Positions 47,178 through 56,768 of a DNA stretch of 64,000 nucleotides are shown here, piece after piece. The notes under the pieces are model-generated. The model did no database searches. It worked only from the letters and a program-made list of their open reading frames with translations, and was not told the DNA's origin. The stretch is from Rickettsia sp. MEAM1 (Bemisia tabaci) (GTDB taxonomy: Bacteria > Pseudomonadota > Alphaproteobacteria > Rickettsiales > Rickettsiaceae). The position numbers were made by a program, and so were the translations under genes. The stretch spans positions 310,001 through 374,000 of the forward strand of contig NZ_CP016305.1 of assembly GCF_002285905.1 (NCBI RefSeq), written 5' to 3'. Positions within the stretch are counted from its first letter, which is position 1. Every line of letters starts with the position of its first letter.

Positions 47178-48713
47178 TTAAGCCAAAACCTCATGACTTT
47201 GTACTTCGTCATCTATCCCTTCAAGTTCCATGGACTCTTGATTAGCTTCCTGTCCGCAGCTCATATAAGGAGCAAGCACACTCTCTGCCTCATGTAGCTC
47301 CATTTCTTTTACTACCTTTTGGCTTTCTGCAAAATCTAGTATTAGCTTCTCTAATTCCTGATTACTATAATCACTCACAGCAGTTAGATACTGACTTATG
47401 TTTTCTTTTAAATCGGGATTTTCATTTGCAAATGATGATAGATATTGCTTGATACCATCAAGTATCTGCCCTCTATTTTCGTCTGTAATAACGGCTTGAA
47501 CCGTAGCATCATCGCTACTATTATCTAAATCTAAGCCAAGTTTTATTACTACCTCTGTATCTTCTGTAACTTTTTCATAAGGCATAGCTTTAGTCTCTAC
47601 CTCTACATATTTTACTAAATTATCACATAGCTTTTGTAATTGCTCCGTGTGATCCTCTATATATTTAAGACCTACCGCTACTAAAGCTTCAATGTTTTGA
47701 AGGTTACTATTATCTAGACTACTTGTCTCTTTAGTAATAGGTAGCTTTACTTCCACAAACTCATCTTCTCCCGGTAAATCTACTCTTACCTCTGCTGTGG
47801 AGCTATCTTCACTGCTTTGCATTAAACGACTGACTAACTTGCCTTTAACAAGCCATACTATTACTCCATCAAATCCTATCTTAGGTATAGAGCTGCTAGC
47901 CTCACGATCATTGTCAAAGTTAAGTGATAATACCATGGTATTATCTAGTATTTTGGCATTCTCTTCCCTACTATGACCGCGCTTTAATATCTTAAGTGCC
48001 TCATATGCTGGTCTATTAGCCCAAAGCCCTCCATCGGCATATGCATAAAGTACTTCCTCCTGATTCTCATAACCTTTAATATACTCTTTATTAGTTACAG
48101 GCTTAAAGTATGTAGGTGCTGCAGTGGTCGCTAGTAACACGTCCTGAACTCTGATATGCGGACTATAATCATCCTGACTATCAAATATCTTAACCTCTGT
48201 ATCTTTACTTGCTAAATCAGTAACAGGGATTATTAATCTAGATGTCGTATCATCTAATCTTAATTCTGCCAAATGCTGCTCTAATATTTCTTTTAATGGT
48301 CCTTGACTGTGTTTATGGGTGAATATTTGTTTTATTCCATCATACCAATGATGTTCAAAGATCTTTGGTGCCGCGTCTGTAAATATCTTCAAAGCATCTT
48401 TTGCACTATATTTAGCTATGTTTGAGCCTTGCTCTTTTGGGATAGTTAGCAATGCTCCAATAAGACCGCCAACACTAGTGCCTGTAATGATCGGGAATAA
48501 CTCTGATATAGATTTGCCTGTACGTTCCTCTATCTCAGCAAGTACCACAAGCTCAGCTATCCCCTTCACTCCACCACCAGATAATGATAATATGCGGTTA
48601 CTCTTAATTGATTCAGCTGTACTATCATGAGTTGTAGTGCCGCCATTGATATTCTCTACTATTTCCTGTTTGATATGCTCAAATGCTTGTTGTGCGTGTA
48701 TTGCTGTTGCCAT
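47178..48713 (-). CDS. Patatin-like phospholipase, copy 3 of 3
   Basis: 511 residues, identical translation to the other two copies. All three have the same 464-bp leader back to IS6 containing the tmk stump, so they should be expressed alike. Confidence 0.9.
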   Translation of the reverse strand: MATAIHAQQAFEHIKQEIVENINGGTTTHDSTAESIKSNRILSLSGGGVKGIAELVVLAEIEERTGKSISELFPIITGTSVGGLIGALLTIPKEQGSNIAKYSAKDALKIFTDAAPKIFEHHWYDGIKQIFTHKHSQGPLKEILEQHLAELRLDDTTSRLIIPVTDLASKDTEVKIFDSQDDYSPHIRVQDVLLATTAAPTYFKPVTNKEYIKGYENQEEVLYAYADGGLWANRPAYEALKILKRGHSREENAKILDNTMVLSLNFDNDREASSSIPKIGFDGVIVWLVKGKLVSRLMQSSEDSSTAEVRVDLPGEDEFVEVKLPITKETSSLDNSNLQNIEALVAVGLKYIEDHTEQLQKLCDNLVKYVEVETKAMPYEKVTEDTEVVIKLGLDLDNSSDDATVQAVITDENRGQILDGIKQYLSSFANENPDLKENISQYLTAVSDYSNQELEKLILDFAESQKVVKEMELHEAESVLAPYMSCGQEANQESMELEGIDDEVQSHEVLA

Positions 48714-48726
48714 ATTTTACCTTCTT

Positions 48727-49022
48727 CTATCCTAAATCTAAATCATTATAATATTTTGTGATAATCTTATGTGTTAGTATTGGTGTACTTAAAGCCGTTA
48801 CCTTAATTGTTTTGATGCGTTTCGGGTATTTATCAGCTAATGTTCTAAAGCCATTATGAATCTTCCTATAATAATCTAAGTCTTTAATATCAAATCTATT
48901 ATCTCTCAAATTACTGCTACTATAGTTACTACCATTACGAACTTTTACTCTTTATGAAAGAAGTAATGTCCAGCATTATAGAGGACATGAGCTTTTTATG
49001 CAAGTTGTATACGAGTTCCATA
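48727..49022 (-). pseudogene. tmk remnant, third copy
   Basis: Same frameshifted remnant as at 40288-40583. Confidence 0.58.
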
Positions 49023-49883
49023 GGCACCGTCAAGTTAAGTAAATTAGTGTCACAAAGTACTATATTTTTAGATTTCAGACAGCAAGAAGTCTTTGAGTAG
49101 CTTCATCCCAAATGGATTTAGCGGACGCAAATGCAATTCTTTGCTCAGATGCTGTTTTAGTATATCTTCCAACATTTACAGCAAATATATTTCTGACTTT
49201 TCCCATCAGTGATAATGTACATTGTGCTGAATTAGGATGCTTAAATTTAATCAGTATCTTCTCTTTTCTCCTAGTTGGCTGATGGGCATTCTCAATCCGA
49301 TTATTTAGTCTTTTATCGGTACGATGCTTAGTCCTAGGACACATATACCTAACTGGTTTAATGTAGCTTTTTAGCTTATCAGTCACAATAACCCTTGGAC
49401 ATGGATAATTACCCAATAATCTTGATAAAAAGCGAATAGCTGATTTCTTGTTACGACGCTTCTGCAGTAATACTTCTAATTCATGTCCCTCAGAGTCAAC
49501 AGCTCTCCATAATATGAATACTTCACCTTTGATCTTGATATTCATCTCATCCAAATGCCATTTATCAGTTGGCTTTCGCTCTCTCTTACTAATAACATCT
49601 TGAAAATAAACTACAAACTTATAACACCAAAACCTTACAGTCTCATGACTTAATATAATACCTCGATAAGCCATCTGCTCTTGAACATCTCGGTAACTAT
49701 TATTAAAGCGATGATATAACCATACTGTATGGCTAATAATGCTTGCTGGAAAACGATGTCTATTCGGGGCTTGAGTAATATGCATAGCGGTAAAATCTAG
49801 GATAAATTGTTACTGCTATTCTATAAATCATTCCCTGTAATTGCTCAATACTTAATTTATACCTCCCTTAACTTGACGGTGCC
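49023..49883 (-). mobile_element. IS6-family element, copy N
   Basis: Complete, 861 bp. Left flank GTTCCATA (patatin unit); right flank ATCGTACC, the reverse complement of GGTACGAT beside copy I. This identifies copies I and N as the two ends of an inversion. Confidence 0.94.
49075..49785 (-). CDS. IS6-family transposase (copy N)
   Basis: Intact 236 residues, Met81 variant. Confidence 0.92.
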   Translation of the reverse strand: MHITQAPNRHRFPASIISHTVWLYHRFNNSYRDVQEQMAYRGIILSHETVRFWCYKFVVYFQDVISKRERKPTDKWHLDEMNIKIKGEVFILWRAVDSEGHELEVLLQKRRNKKSAIRFLSRLLGNYPCPRVIVTDKLKSYIKPVRYMCPRTKHRTDKRLNNRIENAHQPTRRKEKILIKFKHPNSAQCTLSLMGKVRNIFAVNVGRYTKTASEQRIAFASAKSIWDEATQRLLAV

Positions 49884-50186
49884 ATCGTACCGATAAAAGA
49901 CTAAATAATCGGATTGAGAATGCCCATCAGCCAACTAGGAGAAAAGAGAAGATACTGATTAAATTTAAGCATCCTAATTCAGCACAATGTACATTATCAC
50001 TGATGGGAAAAGTCAGAAATATATTTGCTGTAAATGTTGGAAGATATACTAAAACAGCATCTGAGCAAAGAATTGCATTTGCGTCCGCTAAATCCATTTG
50101 GGATGAAGCTACTCAAAGACTTCTTGCTGTCTGAAATCTAAAAATATAGTACTTTGTGACACTAATTTACTTAACTTGACGGTGCC
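49884..50186 (+). mobile_element. IS6-family fragment O (3' 303 bp of the split copy)
   Basis: Begins ATCGTACCGATAAAAG and runs through the last ~80 transposase codons to the right terminus. It completes fragment J1 once the 8-bp ATCGTACC duplication is counted. Confidence 0.94.
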
Positions 50187-50793
50187 GAGCATAATTTTTA
50201 CCTTCTAGGCTTCCAGCAAAATTAAGATAAGTATTATGTAAATATTGAACAGGAAAGTAATTTTTTAATATTTTAAAAGATGGAGTAATGATATTATATA
50301 AAAAGATAAGTAAACACGCTGCGGATAATAATTTTGTGACAAAAGATTTAGTATCAGAAGTGGCAAAAGATTTGAGTGTGTAAAGACAAGTAAATAAGCT
50401 AAAAATCATCCATATTATCAATTTAATACTTGTAATTTCATAAACTTCGTTTAAATCTGTTGAGAAAAAACTACCAATTACTTGTTTAGTAGTGGTTATT
50501 TTAAAGAAATAAATATAATAGCTAGCTATTGCAGAAGTGATAAATAGAAAGCATGAACCAATTTTTAATGCTAATCTATGTACGCTAAGACCAAAAAATG
50601 CTATAAAAGAAAATATATAAACATAGCAGAAATCTTTTGATAGCTCTAATATTCTTCTAAAGATTGTTGCTTTATAGTAATCAAATTTATAAATTAATAT
50701 TGCACTATTGAATAATAAGCAGTAAATAAAGGCTAAAATTGCCGATAATTTAATTAATTTGATATCTAAATGTTTCTGAATATTTTTTAGCAT
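50187..50793 (-). pseudogene. EptA-like phosphoethanolamine transferase, N-terminal membrane part only
   Basis: About 202 residues with five hydrophobic helices; FSFIAFFGLSVHR, YYIYFFKITTTKQVIGSFF and STDLNEVYEI match the N-terminal membrane domain of lipid A phosphoethanolamine transferases. The periplasmic catalytic domain is lost at the IS6 edge, where RHRQVK and a stop come from the element. ATG at 50793 chosen over a TTG nine bases upstream. Confidence 0.75.
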
Positions 50794-50834
50794 ATAATAC
50801 AATAATTATGTAAATTTTGTACACACAACCTATC

Positions 50835-51296
50835 ATGATCATAAATAATCTTCAAGAATTTTATCGGCTTTTATTACCGAATGCACCTCTTATCTCTATT
50901 GATTACGGCAGCAAAAAAATAGGCATTGCTATATCTAATCAAGAACGTAATATAGCCATGCCGCTAAATATTATCACTGAAGCAAGTAAAAAAGCGATCA
51001 TAGCCTCTTTGCTGGAGAAAATTGAACAATATAAAGCTTGCGGTATTGTAATAGGCTTGCCGATTGATATGAGCGGAATGCAGACAGAGCAATCAGCTAT
51101 AGTAATAAAATTTGCCGAAGAATTGACAAAATCTATAAATTTACCTATATATCTACAAGACGAACGATTCACTACAAAAGCCGCAAACAATTTTCTAAAA
51201 TCATTCGGTATTAAACGAAAAGAGCGTAATAATAATGATGCAGTAGCAGCTAGTATGATCTTAGAAACAGTCCTTAATTCTATTAATAAACTTTAG
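50835..51296 (+). CDS. ruvX: RuvX/YqgF family nuclease (16S rRNA maturation)
   Basis: 153 residues from the ATG at 50835. RNase-H-like fold: [14 protein letters not shown] (first Asp), [26 protein letters not shown], and [13 protein letters not shown] (last Asp). The family matures the 5' end of 16S rRNA. An upstream TTG would add six residues. Confidence 0.9.
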   Translation: MIINNLQEFYRLLLPNAPLISIDYGSKKIGIAISNQERNIAMPLNIITEASKKAIIASLLEKIEQYKACGIVIGLPIDMSGMQTEQSAIVIKFAEELTKSINLPIYLQDERFTTKAANNFLKSFGIKRKERNNNDAVAASMILETVLNSINKL

Positions 51297-51301
51297 GTTC
51301 G

Positions 51302-51330
51302 AGTCCTCTAGGGCTAAGCCCTAGAGGACT
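51302..51330 (+). terminator. Strong hairpin after ruvX
   Basis: Perfect 14-bp arms AGTCCTCTAGGGCT / AGCCCTAGAGGACT five bases after the stop codon. Only ATTTG follows, without a T-run, so it is a probable but not classical terminator. Confidence 0.55.
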
Positions 51331-51490
51331 ATTTGCTAACCTAAAAAATTTGAATTAATTAATATTACTATATAAATAATTTTTATGAAAGATTTAAACG
51401 GCACCGTCAAGTTAAGTAAATTAGTGTCACAAAGTACTATATTTTTAGATTTCAGACAGCAAGAAGTCTTTGAGTAGCTTCATCCCAAAT

Positions 51491-52847
51491 GGGTCTGTCA
51501 GATTTTTTGTGTAAGTACGATTTCTCCATTTGCCCAATTTTGTAAATTAGTATCACAAAGTATAGCAAATTGATTTAAAGCCATCGCCCAATTCTTAATA
51601 GGCATTGTCCATTTTTTAGAGGCATTTGTCAACGCCAAAAAGATTATTTTCTGAATCGATTTGTCATCTGGAAATACTCCTTTATTTTTAATAATTTTAC
51701 GAATTTGACGGTTAGTGGATTCAATAGCATTAGTAGTGTAAATCGCCTTCCTAATGTCTTCCGGAAAGCTAAAAAATGGAGCTATGCCAGACCAATTTCG
51801 TTGCCATATGTCAAAAATAACTGGATATTTTTCATCCCATTTTTTGGCAAAGTTTTGTAATTCTCTTAATCCCTCTGCTTCATTTATTGCAGAATAAACT
51901 GCTTTTAAATCAGCTGTTACCGCTTTTAGATCTTTGTATGATACGTATTTTACAGAATTTCTTACCATATGAACAATACACAACTGCACTATCGTCTTTG
52001 GAAAAATGCTATTTATCGCCTCTGGAAAACCCTTAAGACCATCAACACATGCAACATATATTTGTGCAACTCCTCGATTCTTCAGTTCTGTTACTACCTG
52101 CATCCAAAATTTACACCCTTCATTCTTGCCTATCCAAATTCCTAATAGCTCTTTCTTGCCCTCCATATTCACTCCAATAGCTAGATAAACCGCTTTATTT
52201 ATTATTACATGATTATCTCTTGCCTTAACATGAATACAATCTAAGTACATTATAGGATATACATTATCAAGTGCTCTATTCTGCCAAGCAGTTACTTCCT
52301 CTAAAATACCATCAGTTACCTTTGATATTAACTCAGATGATACCTTGGTGGCATATAGTTCTTCTAAGTGCCCTTGTATTTCCCTAATGGTCATTCCCCG
52401 AGCATATAAGGATATTACTTTATCATCAAATCCTTCAAATTTACGCACTCCTTTTGGAATTAGTTGAGGTTCAAATTCTCCATCCCGATCCCTTGGCACT
52501 TCTACTGTCAATTTACGACCTTCTGGATCTATTAGAGTCTTTTCATAATTACCATTACGTCTGTTATCTGAGTATTTCTCATTTTTAGAATGTTTCTCAT
52601 AACCTATATGAGATTCCATTTCTTTCTCTAAAATCTTATTTACTATCTGCTTTTTAATTCCCTGAAATATCCCTTCTTTACCAAATATTTCAGATGGATC
52701 ACTTTGTGATAGTATTTCTGATACTAATTTTTCTATAGCTGGATTTGATACTTTGTTATTGTTCTTCATATTAGCTCCATGTAAGTTGTTTATGTTATTT
52801 TTATTCTTAACTATTTTTACAACTTACACAAACTTCCTGACACCCTC
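51491..52847 (-). mobile_element. IS256-family element, copy 3, nested in IS6 copy H
   Basis: 1357 bp; perfect 8-bp target duplication TCCCAAAT (51483-51490 and 52848-52855), inside the 3' end of the IS6 transposase gene. Confidence 0.94.
51498..52769 (-). CDS. IS256-family transposase, copy 3
   Basis: 423 residues, same protein as copies 1 and 2. Confidence 0.93.
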   Translation of the reverse strand: MKNNNKVSNPAIEKLVSEILSQSDPSEIFGKEGIFQGIKKQIVNKILEKEMESHIGYEKHSKNEKYSDNRRNGNYEKTLIDPEGRKLTVEVPRDRDGEFEPQLIPKGVRKFEGFDDKVISLYARGMTIREIQGHLEELYATKVSSELISKVTDGILEEVTAWQNRALDNVYPIMYLDCIHVKARDNHVIINKAVYLAIGVNMEGKKELLGIWIGKNEGCKFWMQVVTELKNRGVAQIYVACVDGLKGFPEAINSIFPKTIVQLCIVHMVRNSVKYVSYKDLKAVTADLKAVYSAINEAEGLRELQNFAKKWDEKYPVIFDIWQRNWSGIAPFFSFPEDIRKAIYTTNAIESTNRQIRKIIKNKGVFPDDKSIQKIIFLALTNASKKWTMPIKNWAMALNQFAILCDTNLQNWANGEIVLTQKI

Positions 52848-53527
52848 TCCCAAATGGATTTAGCGGACGCAAATGCAATTCTTTGCTCAAATGCTGTTTT
52901 AGTATATCTTCCAACATTTACAGCAAATATATTTCTGACTTTTCCCATCAGTGATAATGTACATTGTGCTGAATTAGGATGCTTAAATTTAATCAGTATC
53001 TTCTCTTTTCTCCTAGTTGGCTGATGGGCATTCTCAATCCGATTATTTAGTCTTTTATCGGTACGATGCTTAGTCCTAGGACACATATACCTAACTGGTT
53101 TAATGTAGCTTTTTAGCTTATCAGTCACAATAACCCTTGGACATGGATAATTACCCAATAATCTTGATAAAAAGCGAATAGCTGATTTCTTGTTACGACG
53201 CTTCTGCAGTAATACTTCTAATTCATGTCCCTCAGAGTCAACAGCTCTCCATAATATGAATACTTCACCTTTGATCTTGATATTCATCTCATCCAAATGC
53301 CATTTATCAGTTGGCTTTCGCTCTCTCTTACTAATAACATCTTGAAAATAAACTACAAACTTATAACACCAAAACCTTACAGTCTCATGACTTAATATAA
53401 TACCTCGATAAGCCATCTGCTCTTGAACATCTCGGTAACTATTATTAAAGCGATGATATAACCATACTGTATGGCTAATAATGCTTGCTGGAAAACGATG
53501 TCTATTCGGGGCTTGAGTAATATGCAT
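52817..53527 (-). pseudogene. IS6-family transposase (copy H), C-terminus replaced by IS256
   Basis: Core intact, but after KSIW the normal DEATQRLLAV end is replaced by ERVSGSLCKL read from the IS256 terminus. One further change (TAFEQR). The loss is only ten residues, so activity cannot be excluded. Confidence 0.8.
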
Positions 53528-53632
53528 AGCGGTAAAATCTAGGATAAATTGTTACTGCTATTCTATAAATCATTCCCTGTAATTGCTCAATACTTAATTT
53601 ATACCTCCCTTAACTTGACGGTGCCTTTAATA

Positions 53633-53780
53633 CTAATAATTTCAGTATTTTAAGCTGGATCCCGCTACAAGTGCACGGGATGACAGAGGAAAAATTGATC
53701 CACGCAACAATGCCGCCACAGGATGACACCGATCATGTTTTTTGATCCACGCAGGCAAGGCTCATGCGGGAATGACATCA
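53633..53780. repeat. RPE-like repeat, same family as 13789-13930
   Basis: Shares ACTAATAATTT, AGTATTTTAAGCTGGATCC and GATCCACGCA with 13789-13930, but its left arm is missing where IS6 copy H now sits. This suggests that copy H inserted into, or recombined at, this repeat. Confidence 0.65.
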
Positions 53781-53818
53781 GAACTATGCAACAACCTATT
53801 TACAGTCACGGGAACACA

Positions 53819-54751
53819 TCACTTATTCAAAAATTTCTCTGCTTCAAGGGCAGCCATACAGCCAGTACCTGCTGCGGTTATAGCCTGCCTATAGATTTTA
53901 TCTTGAACATCACCAGCAGCAAAAACACCCTCTATATTAGTTTTAGTGCTATCAGGTTCAGTAATAATATAATTATCGCTATCCATTGTAACTTGTCCTG
54001 CAAATAAAGCAGTATTTGGTTTATGCCCGATAGCTACAAATACGCCGCTACAATTTACTAAGCTTGTCTCTTTAGTATGAACATTTTGAATTTTAACGCT
54101 AGTAACGGATTTTGGGTTATTATTACCAACAATCTCTTCTACTACATGATCCCAAATCACAGATATTTTAGGATTTTTAAATAGCCGCTCTTGTAATATT
54201 TTCTCAGCTCTAAAACTATCTCGTCTATGTACTATAGTAACTTTGCTTGCGTGATTGGTCAGATATAAAGCCTCTTCAACAGCACTATTACCCCCACCAA
54301 CTACTACTACTTCCTGATTTTTGAAAAAGAAACCATCACAAGTAGCACAAGCTGACACCCCAAATCCCATAAATTCTTGCTCTGTAGGAATACCAAGCCA
54401 TCTTGCTTCCGCACCAGTACAAATAATTATGCTTTCAGCTTCGTACTCTGTTCCAGATCCTGTAGATATTTTAAAAGGTCTTTGTGATAAATCCACTTTC
54501 TCAACATAATCGTTAACAATTTTAGTGCCGACATTTTCAGCCTGCATACGCATCTGTTCCATTAGCCAAGGTCCTTGTACGCTTTCTGCAAATCCTGGAT
54601 AATTCTCAACATCAGTGGTAATAGTAAGCTGACCACCAGGCTGAATACCATTAATTAATATTGGGTTTAAAGATGCCCTTGCTGCATAAATAGCAGCACT
54701 TAAACCAGCAGGACCTGAACCGATTATTAGTACTTTATTAGTAATTCTCAT
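53819..54751 (-). CDS. trxB: Thioredoxin reductase
   Basis: 310 residues. FAD-binding GSGPAGLSAAIYAARA (11-26), redox-active C135-ATC-C138 motif (CATC) and NADPH-binding VVGGGNSAVEEALYL; FAAGDVQDKIYRQAITAAGTG-type C-terminus. Reduces thioredoxin with NADPH. Its start overlaps the end of the hydrolase gene by 14 bp, so the two are co-transcribed. Confidence 0.95.
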   Translation of the reverse strand: MRITNKVLIIGSGPAGLSAAIYAARASLNPILINGIQPGGQLTITTDVENYPGFAESVQGPWLMEQMRMQAENVGTKIVNDYVEKVDLSQRPFKISTGSGTEYEAESIIICTGAEARWLGIPTEQEFMGFGVSACATCDGFFFKNQEVVVVGGGNSAVEEALYLTNHASKVTIVHRRDSFRAEKILQERLFKNPKISVIWDHVVEEIVGNNNPKSVTSVKIQNVHTKETSLVNCSGVFVAIGHKPNTALFAGQVTMDSDNYIITEPDSTKTNIEGVFAAGDVQDKIYRQAITAAGTGCMAALEAEKFLNK

Positions 54752-55640
54752 AATTTAATTTATCTTCTTTGTATAATTTTTCTAACCAAGATTTTATATG
54801 TTCAATTTCATTAGAATTTGTTAAGGAGGGAGTATGACCTGCATATTTAATTTCGTAAAGATCAAAATTTTTTGTTTTTTGCATTTTTTCAACAGTAGAT
54901 TTTGTTAGAACTTGAGATTTAATGCCATGAATCAGTAAAATTTTACATTTTATTTTATTCCATATAGACCATAAATCTACATCTTTTTGGCTTTTGACAT
55001 TTTTCATGCCTTTTGTTATAGCAGGATCATAATTCATCTTATATTTTCCGCCAAACGTAGAAATGACGCTATATTTTGTTAAATAATCCCAATCTTCTTC
55101 ATTCTTGATACCTGCCTGTCCGTAAATAAGTTTCATGTGTTCTTTTGCACTTGCTAAATCATCCAATATTACCGTTTTTTTAGCATAAGTTCCAATTTTG
55201 ATCAAAGGTTCGGCATCAATAAACGCTCCTATATCATTTAATATTAAAGCTTTAAATATATTTTTAAATCTACTAGCAAGTACCATACCTATAATTCCCC
55301 CCATTGAAGTACCTAGCCAAATAGGTTTTTTTATCTTTAACTTATTTAAAAATAGCAATGTATCTTTGATATAAGTGGTATAGTTATAATGGCTGGTTTT
55401 TTTTAAATTTTCACTATCACCACGACCAGGATAGCTTAGGGAAATTACTCTATAATCTTTACTTAATTCTTTAGCTATTTTATCAAAATCATGAGCATTT
55501 CTTGTTAAACCATGAGCACATATTATTACGTTTTTATTTTGAGGATCACCAAATTCTACATAAGAGATTTTATGTTTTGGTATATATTGAAGAGGAAGAA
55601 AGTTAATATATGGACCAATTTTAATTGAGTTAATTTTCAT
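54738..55640 (-). CDS. Alpha/beta-hydrolase fold protein
   Basis: 300 residues. Oxyanion-region CAHGLTRNAHDF, nucleophile elbow GTSMGG, and a late His in YAGHTPSL complete a hydrolase triad with an Asp that I cannot place with certainty. The substrate is unknown. Lies between the AEC transporter and trxB on the same strand with tight spacing. Confidence 0.8.
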   Translation of the reverse strand: MKINSIKIGPYINFLPLQYIPKHKISYVEFGDPQNKNVIICAHGLTRNAHDFDKIAKELSKDYRVISLSYPGRGDSENLKKTSHYNYTTYIKDTLLFLNKLKIKKPIWLGTSMGGIIGMVLASRFKNIFKALILNDIGAFIDAEPLIKIGTYAKKTVILDDLASAKEHMKLIYGQAGIKNEEDWDYLTKYSVISTFGGKYKMNYDPAITKGMKNVKSQKDVDLWSIWNKIKCKILLIHGIKSQVLTKSTVEKMQKTKNFDLYEIKYAGHTPSLTNSNEIEHIKSWLEKLYKEDKLNYENY

Positions 55641-55649
55641 ATAAACCTA

Positions 55650-56579
55650 CTAATTTAAATCACTTAAAAATATACTGACCATTGTCGGCATATATACTAC
55701 TACAAAAAGTAGCGATAAAAACACGGTGGCAGCGACCTTTTCAGGATAAAATTTTTGTAAATTTGCTATAACTATGGTATTTGCAGCTAAGGGTGCTGTA
55801 GAAAGTAGCTTTAACGCATTATAATAATCATTATTATACCATTTTGTTACAAAATGATCAAACATGATAAATAGCCCTACCCCTAAAGGATAAAATAAGA
55901 ATTTAGCAGCAAAAGTAGCAAGAGTAAATTTTATATCCACTTCAAATTTTTGAAGTGATGAAAGAGCAAGTCCTACCATAACCATACCAAGTATAGAAAA
56001 AGAACCTTTCATATTATATATAAAATCATCCAAGAAATCAGGTAAAGTAAAACCGCAAAAACTAAATAAACAACCTAGGAAAAATGCATTCAAAATTGGC
56101 AATTTTACTACTTTCAATATACTATCAGTAGTGTTTGCAAAGCTTCGCATGCAAATATAAAAGCCTACCGAACACTCGTAAATATTAACGCCTATCACTG
56201 CCATCATATAAATACTTAGCGTATAATCATCAAAAAGTGCAGTAGCTATAGGCAACATGAAATATCCCCCATTTGCTGTACCAGCAGACAAAGCTATAAT
56301 ATTACGTGTATGATCCTGCCAAAATTTACCGAAAAAATAGTAAGAAAATAATGACAACAATGTCGCAATTACAAAGGTTACAACTGTAACACTTAATGCT
56401 GAAAATGTCAAAGTTGTGCTAGCAGGAATAGTAAAGAATACTATAGGTGATATAAAATAGAATAATAAAGAAGAGATGCTATCTCTTTCAACATTTGAGT
56501 ATTTACCCGCTAAAAACCCGATTACTACACTTAATAACACTGAAACGGTTTTAAAAAAAACTATACTAAAAATTACCAT
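55650..56579 (-). CDS. AEC-family (auxin efflux carrier-like) transporter
   Basis: 309 residues, about ten hydrophobic helices in two halves, of the bacterial malonate/auxin-carrier type. NGGYFMLPIA in helix four and LSTAPLAANTIVIA in the second half occupy the conserved crossover positions. Substrate unknown. Stop lies 9 bp before the hydrolase start, so AEC-hydrolase-trxB looks like one transcript. Confidence 0.78.
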   Translation of the reverse strand: MVIFSIVFFKTVSVLLSVVIGFLAGKYSNVERDSISSLLFYFISPIVFFTIPASTTLTFSALSVTVVTFVIATLLSLFSYYFFGKFWQDHTRNIIALSAGTANGGYFMLPIATALFDDYTLSIYMMAVIGVNIYECSVGFYICMRSFANTTDSILKVVKLPILNAFFLGCLFSFCGFTLPDFLDDFIYNMKGSFSILGMVMVGLALSSLQKFEVDIKFTLATFAAKFLFYPLGVGLFIMFDHFVTKWYNNDYYNALKLLSTAPLAANTIVIANLQKFYPEKVAATVFLSLLFVVVYMPTMVSIFLSDLN

Positions 56580-56768
56580 GTAATGAGCTAAAGATATAAT
56601 TATCTATAATATATTAGATTTTATCTTTTTTCACTAAATTTTGTAAAGATTTTTAATATTAAGTTTTAATTGAAAAATTATAAATATTATGATATTAATA
56701 ATGTACGGATATCAATTTATAAAAAATAGTCTTACCTATTCCCCGATCTAATTCACTAAGGTTTTCAT

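Larger units (their letters stand above)
46586..49022. repeat. Amplified patatin unit, copy 3
   Basis: 2437 bp, offset 3297 from copy 2 (2437 + 860). Contains stumps at 46586-46862, 46843-47040 and 48727-49022. Confidence 0.95.
51400..53625 (-). mobile_element. IS6-family element, copy H (interrupted by IS256 copy 3)
   Basis: 861 + 1357 + 8 bp. Flanks ATTTAAAC and TTTAATAC do not match. Confidence 0.93.

Noticed and set aside
36303-49022. CRISPR-like array or phage module suggested by the regular repeats
   Set aside because: Repeats are kilobase units bordered by IS6 ends; no short direct repeats with spacers and no cas or phage structural genes.
51290-51330. Possible tRNA 3' end (GGTTCGAGTCC) after ruvX
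   Set aside because: The T-arm cannot pair properly and the region is better explained as a perfect 14-bp hairpin; no acceptor or anticodon arm upstream.
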